This document shows positions 8,201 through 11,562 of a stretch of DNA of 11,562 bases, piece after piece. The position numbers were made by a program, and so were the translations under genes. The DNA lies in NCBI GenBank assembly GCA_028565715.1, contig JAOXYC010205017.1:1-11562 (forward strand), written 5' to 3'. Each line of letters opens with the position of its first letter. Position 1 is the first letter of the stretch. This DNA is from Phoronis pallida (Eukaryota > Phoronida > Phoronidae). A model generated the notes under the pieces. That model had not been told where the DNA came from. It saw only the letters and a list, made by a program, of their open reading frames with translations, and made no database searches.

Positions 8201-11200
8201 AAGGCATACAACTATAATGTCCAAGTCCTCCGTTAGAAACTAAATGCTAGTTTTGTTCTGAAGTCACAATTATATTTAGAACTGCGTGAATTAATCATTT
8301 ATATAACTTGGTTCATTCAAGGCACAACAGAATCTTCATCAAAGACCACCACATCAGCGACTCCTTGGTGGGTCGAAACTACACCTACAGATAAGGCTAT
8401 AACAACAACATTTTAAACAACTTGACGTTATTGGAATATTTCATTTTTACGCTGTAATGGAAAAAAGCGATGAAACGTCATTTATATCCAATGCATTCTG
8501 ATTCTATGTGGCTCACTTACAGTTGATCTCAGTGTTCCAGGCGAACCGTCGAGATATTTCATAATGTCACATTGGCTGCCTGTAAATATATATTTTCGGA
8601 AGAAGAAGGGATTCATTTATCAAATGCATGTAACTAAGGATGCAATTTGTAGAAAAAAATCCAACACATCTGACCTCATTCAATTGTTGATAATGTTACA
8701 GTCGCACTGGAGCGATGTAGTAACTTTAAAATGTTTAGTATAATCACCAGTCAGTCAGACAAGAAGTAGTATTCAACAGGAAGTGAACATGGATTCGAAA
8801 TTAGTGTGGGCCCAGTTCCATGACTTAGGGACTCGCGGCCTTCATCACGATTCACCACCTGGTCAATGACGGCTTCTCCAGTGCCCTGTTTCCTATCCTT
8901 ATATTCATTGTCCTTTGCTGGAAAATTCTCCCAATCTTTCACGATTGTGAACCGCGACAGTGAGTTTATTGAATTCTGTTCCGGACGCCTTTCTGCGGTG
9001 ACGACGTGTACTAACACCATTCGAGTTCAACGTTTTTACGGTGTTCTTTAATCCGAACGCCTAACACACCCACTGTTTCTCCTAATGTTACTGGAGATCT
9101 CGTAAACAACATGCCGTGGTTATCGTGATCAAGGCAAGGAGGGTTCTGTCGAAACAATCGAAGTACTTATTCGTTTCTGACTGTGGTACCAGAACATGTT
9201 AATTCATATTGCGTGCCAGTCAAAAGAATTGCTTTACTCATTTGAGGATCTATTTATGTGTTGTATAAAAAATAATGAGGTTTTCATTCGTGCAATAATC
9301 CAGTTGTTGTTATTCGTTGGAAAATTAGTCGTTCTATACAACTAGGCTTCGTTTTGTTGAAAAGTATATCCACTACTCTTTCAACTGATGAAACTAATTC
9401 CTCTTCTTCTTCTTCGTTATACGCTGATACCATCAGTAGTGTATATGATTCACTCGGAGGTGACAATTGCATTCATTAAGTGTAAAATACTCTACTTTGC
9501 CACTGGATTCAAAGTTTCTGTCAAACTTAACCGGGAGAAAGTTCTTCCGAAGTACAATAAAAACTCACAATTCGGATTGATGACGTAGTGTAATAAAAAG
9601 ACACCATTTTGATCGCTTACCGCAATACTTCAAATGCAGGAAACATGTTAATATCCTCCTGCAAATTTACAGAAGTTAAAACATATAACTATTTCACTCT
9701 TATTTCAGCGACAGCAACAGTCTATTCATGTACTGATCTCGATAGGGAAAGTTGCTTCGGTGACATGCTTAGTAAGATCAGTACCCCGCCTACTGATATT
9801 GTACCCATGTACACCCATGAGGAATTCAGGATAATATGCAGGTGGGTATTTCCAAAACTGAGAATCATAATTTAATCCACAAGTAAAGTACTTTTAAATT
9901 ATTTATTTGATCTGCTGGACCCACCAAATTATACAAGGTTTAAAATCCTCGTCCAAGCTTCTTCATCAGATGGCGGTATTTGACTTAGAGAGTTAATATG
10001 ATCTTCACCATTCAATACCACGAGTTATGTACAGTTCATCGATAACAAAGAGAGTTGAAAAACACATTATGTTTCGATTCTTGCTTTCCATACTGTTTGT
10101 TGATGTGAATTTTTTCAAAGTTAAATATTTTTTTTTAAGATAGTCCGATAATATTACTACCGCCGAGTTTTACATTTCAGAAAATATAGAGAGGCATTAG
10201 GAGGATGTTTTCATCGAATCTATAGTGCCTGTGCGGGTTTATCTTGGAAGTGGAAAATACTCAGGATGAACGCAACCTATGAATATCTTTGCGGAGATGG
10301 GTTTTCTGGTATTTTTTTCACACCCCGTTTTTACATGCGCGTGGGGCACAGTAGCGTATCTGTACACTTGCAAAACCGGATGTTGCCCCTATAACAATCA
10401 ATTTCTGTACGGGGCCACGGTAAATTGATTGGGAGTACGGTTTTGGGTTCTTATACCGTACAGTTTCAGGTTGTTCTACATATCTAAACACATTGTTGAA
10501 CAACCCAAAACTGTACTCCCAATCAATTTACACATAACTTGTACAGAAATTGGTTGTTATAGTGGCAACATCCGGTTTTGCAATCTGTAAGGATACGCTA
10601 CTGTGGTTGAGTTAGTAAATTTGTGTGCCATAGGCATTGGACATTTGAAATGTCAAGAATAAGTGCAATGCTTGAAAAGGGTGGGAAAATGGCTTACTAT
10701 AGCAGAAACCGTAATGTAACAGTACGTGTGACCAAAAATCGAATTAATACACCCGGACTGATTTTTAAATTTAGTGCCCTGCCATCGGAATCGGAGGGCA
10801 TTGCAATAATGGGCCGGCTCTCAGCATCATTTTGCAAGGGATACTGAGACCTTTAAACTGAGTTTTCTATTGTAAACTCAGTCTGTGTAAACAAACCCAT
10901 CAACCTTTATTACCCATTTATCGATATTGTGTACTTGACCTACATGTATTTAGTCCACTGCACAAGTGATAGTTGTGGTAAATCAAATTCAACTTGGGTA
11001 TGGGATTATGACAATACAACTCCGGGTATTCACAGCATTCAATGCCTCTTGTTTACTTTGGTCATATCTTAGACCCCATCTTCTTGGTCTGAAGCACAGG
11101 ATGACTTTTCGACATGATTAATGTCAATGTAAGGAACAGTGCACTTGCAAACACGTCCACAAATGTTATCATGTTGTTTTTTTCTGAATACCGTTTTAAA

Positions 11201-11393
11201 ATTCAATTCATTGTACATCTAAGCCGATACTAAATTGCACGTTCGTTCCAGGTTTTGTCAACAATGCTGCCTGTTTGTTCACACCAGCAGTGCTCACGGA
11301 ATCAACATCTTGTGCAAGTACATTCGCACGTCAGGCCAGTGAGATAACTAGAACGTACACCTCTCGTAAAGATGTTGCTGAAGCGTTTTGCCG
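2155..11393 (+). CDS. Spliced gene for a secreted mosaic protein, both ends incomplete
   Basis: Join 2155-2252, 2802-2927, 3389-3602, 3953-4103, 4439-4590, 6592-6726, 7581-7679, 9709-9841, 10181-10308, 11252-11393. Intron phases in order are 0,0,1,2,1,1,1,2,1, and each matches on both sides of its intron, which is the main evidence that these blocks form one gene. The product in the window is about 457 residues. It carries an SSYEPVNW beta-rich module (1-145), a Cys/Trp/Tyr-rich module (146-290), a Thr/Ser linker (291-323) and a second Cys-rich domain (324 onwards). Sequons NWT and NAT, many cysteines and no membrane segment suggest an extracellular protein. No start codon with signal peptide and no secure terminal exon were found. 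I recognise the style of invertebrate extracellular proteins but cannot name the family or a function. Confidence 0.7.
2253..2801. other. Intron A-B, 549 bases
   Basis: No coding signal. It holds the 12-base palindrome TATCACGTGATA (2399-2410, an E-box core), a TGACGTAA motif nearby, and the 100-base inverted-repeat element described separately. The 3' splice site AAAACACACAG has a weak pyrimidine tract. Confidence 0.5.
2510..2609. mobile_element. 100-base MITE-like element with perfect 14-base inverted ends
   Basis: ATACGTTATTTGGC (2510-2523) is the exact reverse complement of GCCAAATAACGTAT (2596-2609). The interior is AT-rich and non-coding. The motif TAACGTATCAG at the right end recurs near 195 in the window, which may be a related fragment or chance. 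No clear target duplication is visible, so a non-mobile inverted repeat is possible. Confidence 0.5.
2802..2927 (+). CDS. Exon B: core of the SSYEPVNW module
   Basis: A phase 0-0 exon of 42 codons with the line LIDLYLSSYEPVNWTISCAD followed by IRIREITT. The donor ACT|GTAAGTA is near perfect; the acceptor CACACAG is weak but gives the right frame. NWT is an N-glycosylation sequon. I have seen the pattern L-x-L-x-SYEP-V-x-W in extracellular or secreted proteins of marine invertebrates, where it looks like a beta-sandwich strand. That is recollection and not a database match. Removing the exon would keep the frame. Confidence 0.7.
2928..3388. other. Intron B-C, 461 bases
   Basis: A non-coding intron with a good acceptor tract TTGAATTCTTTTCCAG. 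It contains a decayed tRNA-like SINE head at about 3142-3213 and a T-rich run at about 3305-3317. Confidence 0.6.
3142..3213 (+). mobile_element. tRNA-derived SINE-like head
   Basis: TAGCTGGAATAACTCAGG resembles a degenerate pol III A box with D-arm. About 50 bases on, CCCGGGTTCCTTTCCC resembles the B box and T-arm. The spacing and the AGTATCTGAC...AATAGACC segment fit a tRNA body. Neither a conserved acceptor stem nor a clear poly-A tail is present, so this is probably an old tRNA-derived SINE fragment and not a working tRNA. Confidence 0.45.
3389..3623 (+). CDS. Exon C: end of the SSYEPVNW module with acidic loops
   Basis: The exon opens phase 0 after TTCTTTTCCAG and encodes ILTTFTVEKSC, then NLDYDWSVDNDGDE and SGFVTSFTGKYNAFDWVLTV. 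Three donors give the phase-1 end that the next exon needs: after 3587 (G|GTTTTG), 3602 (G|GTAACG) and 3623 (G|GTGAAT). I cannot choose among them; the joined model uses 3602. Unspliced reading continues to TAA at 3704-3706. DNDGDE...E and DKDGND...E, about 35 residues apart, look like paired EF-hand loops. The flanking sequence reads better as the end of the beta-rich module, and the second loop is cut by the two earlier donors. Confidence 0.65.
3624..3952. other. Intron C-D, about 330 bases
   Basis: No gene or repeat recognised. It ends in a strong acceptor, TTATCTTTATGTTTTTCAG. An earlier AG at 3930 (GACTTGCAG) would lead to in-frame stops and is unlikely. Confidence 0.55.
3953..4103 (+). 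CDS. Exon D: first part of the Cys/Trp/Tyr-rich module
   Basis: Phase 1 start and phase 2 end (ACAAG|GTAATT). It encodes DKCLSSSDCWVEFNFKYSQI, WTDCHGEQYVRGTNMMVGKY and VGVVLCSST. There are four cysteines and many aromatic residues. The other two frames hit stops at once after the acceptor, which fixes the reading. The compact aromatic and cysteine content suggests a disulfide-bonded extracellular fold. Confidence 0.72.
4104..4438. other. Intron D-E, 335 bases
   Basis: No gene or repeat recognised. It ends with the good acceptor TTATATTATAATTTTCAG. Confidence 0.6.
4439..4590 (+). CDS. Exon E: middle of the Cys/Trp/Tyr-rich module (GHGQDHCELIGG)
   Basis: One base completes the AGG Arg codon, followed by YKLFMSDSLDDTFLNIADGG, GHGQDHCELIGGDEDN and SHFWDSPSATG. 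The donor ACCG|GTGAGT is consensus. The segment is acidic, with a single cysteine in the highly patterned GHGQDHCELIGG. I associate this pattern loosely with cysteine-rich invertebrate matrix proteins, with no firm match. Confidence 0.75.
4591..6591. other. Intron E-F, 2001 bases
   Basis: Non-coding. At 4694-4730 the motif AGTCAAC occurs three times with varied spacing. The 765-base fold-back fills 4831-5595. From 5606 to 6591 I see only AT-rich sequence, scattered GCGCAAG motifs (about 5950-6050) and the small imperfect palindrome TGATATGATTGCATATCA near 6106. Short ORFs on the minus strand at 6088-6735 have no protein-like composition. The acceptor is TTTTTCGTTCCAG. Confidence 0.55.
4831..5595. 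mobile_element. 765-base imperfect fold-back (MITE-like)
   Basis: AGCATGTTTTATTAAATACTAG at the left end pairs with CTAGTATTTAACAAAACATGCT at the right. The pairing continues with small indels to a centre near 5213. For example, GTGCGAACTATCCCGGTGTT on the left faces GTGCTAACTATCCCACTGTT read backwards from the right. Identity by eye is about 80-90%. TCATTTAAGTA occurs at 4792-4802 and 5595-5605. It could be a target duplication, but the left copy lies 28 bases outside the pairing end. There is no transposase. The ORF across the centre (5062-5256) is a by-product. Confidence 0.75.
6592..6726 (+). CDS. Exon F: end of the Cys/Trp/Tyr-rich module (WTGKYYC, WYECGV)
   Basis: The acceptor is TTTTTCGTTCCAG and the donor AAAAT|GTAAGA; the exon is phase 1 to phase 1. 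It encodes YYRYNKDQPMSIGRIGAKP, then TWTGKYYCRWYECGVNVPGN and SRVVK. The upstream join reads SATG-YYRYNKDQ. The paired aromatic-cysteine motifs PTWTGKYYC and WYECGV look like the end of a disulfide-rich globular domain. Minus-strand ORFs across this exon are shadows. Confidence 0.78.
6727..7580. other. Intron F-G, 854 bases
   Basis: Apart from the interval bounded by 13-base inverted repeats (6966-7349), no element is recognised. The ORF at 6799-7026 starts and ends within AT-rich DNA, has no usable splice context and is probably chance. The acceptor is ATTACTTGGTTCATTCAAG. Confidence 0.5.
6966..7349. repeat. 384-base interval bounded by perfect 13-base inverted repeats
   Basis: GCATAGACCGTCA (6966-6978) and TGACGGTCTATGC (7337-7349) are exact reverse complements. 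Inside are two further hairpins, TTACGACTTAATCGTAA near 7067 and a GC-rich stem near 7158-7188 (GGCACCGCG ... GGGGCGCC). This interior is GC-richer than its surroundings. It resembles a small non-autonomous DNA element, but no target duplication is visible at the ends. Confidence 0.45.
7581..7679 (+). CDS. Exon G: Thr/Ser-rich mucin-like linker
   Basis: A symmetric phase 1-1 exon of 33 codons encoding TTETSSETTTSASPWWVKTT and PASHAETTSSDT. Thr and Ser make up about half of it, with one Trp-Trp pair, which suits an O-glycosylated spacer between two globular domains. The donor is ACTA|GTAGGT. Being symmetric, it can be skipped or duplicated without a frame change. A diverged second copy lies 741 bases downstream. 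Confidence 0.72.
7931..7985 (+). CDS. Candidate alternative first exon with signal-peptide-like sequence
   Basis: ATG opens MTHVLVCLFITTVLGELLG, a hydrophobic stretch like a signal peptide core. It is followed directly by a consensus donor, TTTTGG|GTGAGC, in phase 1. Phase 1 is what the acceptors at 8322 and 9709 require, so this exon could start a shorter isoform or a second gene made of the C-terminal Cys-rich domain. The upstream TTTAAATATAG near 7844 is only weakly TATA-like. A chance hydrophobic ORF in an AT-rich intron is a real alternative. Confidence 0.3.
8322..8416 (+). pseudogene. Duplicated Thr-rich linker exon lacking its donor
   Basis: The acceptor side GAATTAATCAxxTATATxACTTGGTTCATTCAAG and the coding block (TTESSSKTTTSATPWWVETT) match exon G, so this is a tandem exon duplication that includes its 3' intron end. 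Where exon G has GATACTAGTAGGT, this copy has a short deletion and reads ACATTTTAA, giving an in-frame stop and no splice donor. It is either a dead exon or a terminal exon giving a truncated isoform. No AATAAA follows closely, which favours the dead exon. Confidence 0.65.
8800..9100 (-). pseudogene. Penelope-like retroelement C-terminal relic (GIY-YIG tail)
   Basis: On the minus strand, from about 9090 down, one frame reads LGETVGVLGVRIKEHRKNVE, the YIGET...LGVRxKEH signature of GIY-YIG domains in Penelope-like elements. After a frameshift another frame reads STRRHRRKASGTEFNK. A third then gives IVKDWENFPAKDNEYKDRK and VNRDEGRESLSH, matching the xxDW, MNRDEG and LSH blocks I know from these tails. 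Stops and frame changes separate the pieces, so it is dead. The 89-residue ORF from 9020 to 8751 covers only the last part. The region is GC-richer than its surroundings. Confidence 0.65.
9709..9841 (+). CDS. Exon H: start of the C-terminal Cys-rich domain
   Basis: Phase 1 start after CTTATTTCAG and phase 2 end at TGCAG|GTGGGT. It encodes TATVYSCTDLDRESCFGDML, SKISTPPTDIVPMYTHEEF and RIIC. Spacing C-x6-C followed by a late C, with helix-like stretches, continues into the next two exons. Joined to exon G it reads SSDT-T-TATVYSC, so the Thr linker runs straight into the domain. Confidence 0.75.
9842..10180. other. Intron H-I, 339 bases
   Basis: No gene or repeat recognised. It is AT-rich, with a T run near 10129-10136 and the acceptor GAGTTTTACATTTCAG. 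Confidence 0.6.
10181..10308 (+). CDS. Exon I: middle of the C-terminal Cys-rich domain
   Basis: Phase 2 start and phase 1 end (TTCTG|GTATTT). It encodes KYREALGGCFHRIYSACAGL, SWKWKILRMNATYEYLCGDG and FS. It has three cysteines, a glycosylation sequon NAT and an LCGDGF motif. C...C...W...YxxLCGDG recalls small helical disulfide domains of secreted invertebrate proteins, but I cannot assign a named family. Confidence 0.75.
10347..10605. mobile_element. 259-base hairpin MITE-like element
   Basis: The left arm (10347 to about 10450) opens CACAGTAGCGTATC and contains TTGCAAAACCGGATGTTGCC and AAATTGATTGGGAGTAC. The right arm (about 10502-10605) is its reverse complement, closing GATACGCTACTGTG. 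By eye the arms agree at about 85-90% of positions. The central 50 bases hold a second, inner stem, GGTTGTTC/GAACAACC. No target duplication is obvious, and there are no coding sequences. Confidence 0.75.
10857..10882. repeat. Small perfect hairpin
   Basis: ACTGAGTTT (10857-10865) and AAACTCAGT (10874-10882) form a 9-base perfect stem with an 8-base loop inside intron I-J. It could be a remnant of an inverted-repeat element; no function is suggested. Confidence 0.4.
11252..11393 (+). CDS. Exon J: continuation of the C-terminal Cys-rich domain
   Basis: Phase 1 start after GTTCGTTCCAG and phase 2 end at TGCCG|GTATGG. It encodes FVNNAACLFTPAVLTESTSC, ASTFARQASEITRTYTSRKD and VAEAFCR. Three cysteines bring the domain to nine in the window, and the exon joins upstream as LCGDGFSG-FVNNAAC. 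The amphipathic helix followed by AFCR suggests that more of the domain lies beyond. Confidence 0.75.
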
Positions 11394-11457
11394 GTATGGT
11401 TTTAAATATATTTTCGGATTTTCGTGGTGTCAACAATTTTATTATGTCTTACTTCAG

Positions 11458-11562
11458 CTTCGTACGTAATTTGACATCATATCATTTTCAGCACTACGTT
11501 TTCGAGCCATCCGTATCCGTAAACGTATCGTATAAAAATGACGTCACATCATATCCGCAATC
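11458..11562 (+). CDS. Possible next exon, running off the window
   Basis: TTATGTCTTACTTCAG at 11457 is a fair acceptor, and in the needed phase 2 the frame is open to the window end (VRNLTSYHFQHYVFEPSVSV and on). A rival acceptor at 11491 (ATCATTTTCAG) gives TTFSSHPYP and a TAA stop at 11518-11520. The two choices predict opposite things: a continuing protein or its end. A 64-base intron would be unusually short for this gene, so the true exon may lie beyond the window. Confidence 0.25.

Larger units (their letters stand above)
7680..9708. other. Intron G-H, 2029 bases
   Basis: It carries the candidate signal-peptide exon (7931-7985), the duplicated Thr-rich exon copy (8322-8416) and the Penelope-like relic (about 8800-9100, minus). 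From 9110 to 9700 I see only AT-rich sequence with a short CTT repeat near 9402-9416. The acceptor is CACTCTTATTTCAG. Confidence 0.55.
10309..11251. other. Intron I-J, 943 bases
   Basis: It holds the 259-base hairpin element (10347-10605) and a small perfect hairpin (10857-10882). The ORF at 10623-10847 lacks splice sites in a suitable phase and is probably chance. From 10890 to 11250 nothing is recognised. The acceptor is ACGTTCGTTCCAG. Confidence 0.55.

Noticed and set aside
9388-9588. ORF with hydrophobic start (MKLIPLLLLRYTLIP), possible signal peptide
   Set aside because: The leucine run comes from a CTT microsatellite, there is no good donor in phase 1, and the following residues look like translated AT-rich intron.
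10623-10847. 74-codon plus-strand ORF in intron I-J
   Set aside because: There is no acceptor or donor giving the phases required by exons I and J. The join LCGDGFSG-FVNNAAC without it reads smoothly.

Overview
The window looks like nuclear DNA from an animal, most likely a marine invertebrate and possibly a mollusc or other lophotrochozoan. The reasons are AT-rich DNA, short coding blocks bounded by GT...AG splice signals, introns of about 330 to 2000 bases, and many fold-back and MITE-like inverted repeats. There is also a tRNA-derived SINE-like head and a decayed Penelope-like retroelement tail. Nothing here looks bacterial. The taxon is inferred from style and no species is recognised.

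Region 1 (1-2000) is non-coding. Its core (576-1979) is a striking fold-back element of about 1.4 kb. Two arms of roughly 690 bases are near-identical inverted copies of each other. Each arm is built from 20-21 base units centred on the palindrome AATCACCGCGGTGATT or decayed versions of it. The element ends in TATGGAAGG...CCTTCCATA and is flanked by a candidate 6-base target duplication, GTATTT. Long ORFs inside it are artefacts of the 21-base period.

Region 2 (about 2155-11393, running off the right edge) holds one spliced plus-strand gene. I can join ten exons whose reading phases all agree: 2155-2252, 2802-2927, 3389-3602 (or 3623), 3953-4103, 4439-4590, 6592-6726, 7581-7679, 9709-9841, 10181-10308 and 11252-11393. 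The product reads as an extracellular mosaic of about 457 residues within the window. It has a beta-rich module carrying SSYEPVNW, then a cysteine-rich module (GHGQDHCELIGG ... PTWTGKYYC ... WYECGV), then a Thr/Ser-rich mucin-like linker, then a second cysteine-rich domain. Neither the first nor the last exon of the gene is secure, and no named family could be assigned.

The introns carry most of the remaining structure. There is a 100-base terminal-inverted-repeat element (2510-2609), a SINE-like tRNA head (about 3142-3213) and a 765-base fold-back (4831-5595). A 384-base interval is bounded by perfect 13-base inverted repeats (6966-7349). A second copy of the Thr-rich linker exon has lost its donor site (8322-8416). 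A possible signal-peptide first exon lies at 7931-7985. A frameshifted Penelope-like GIY-YIG tail lies on the minus strand (about 8800-9100), and a 259-base hairpin element at 10347-10605.
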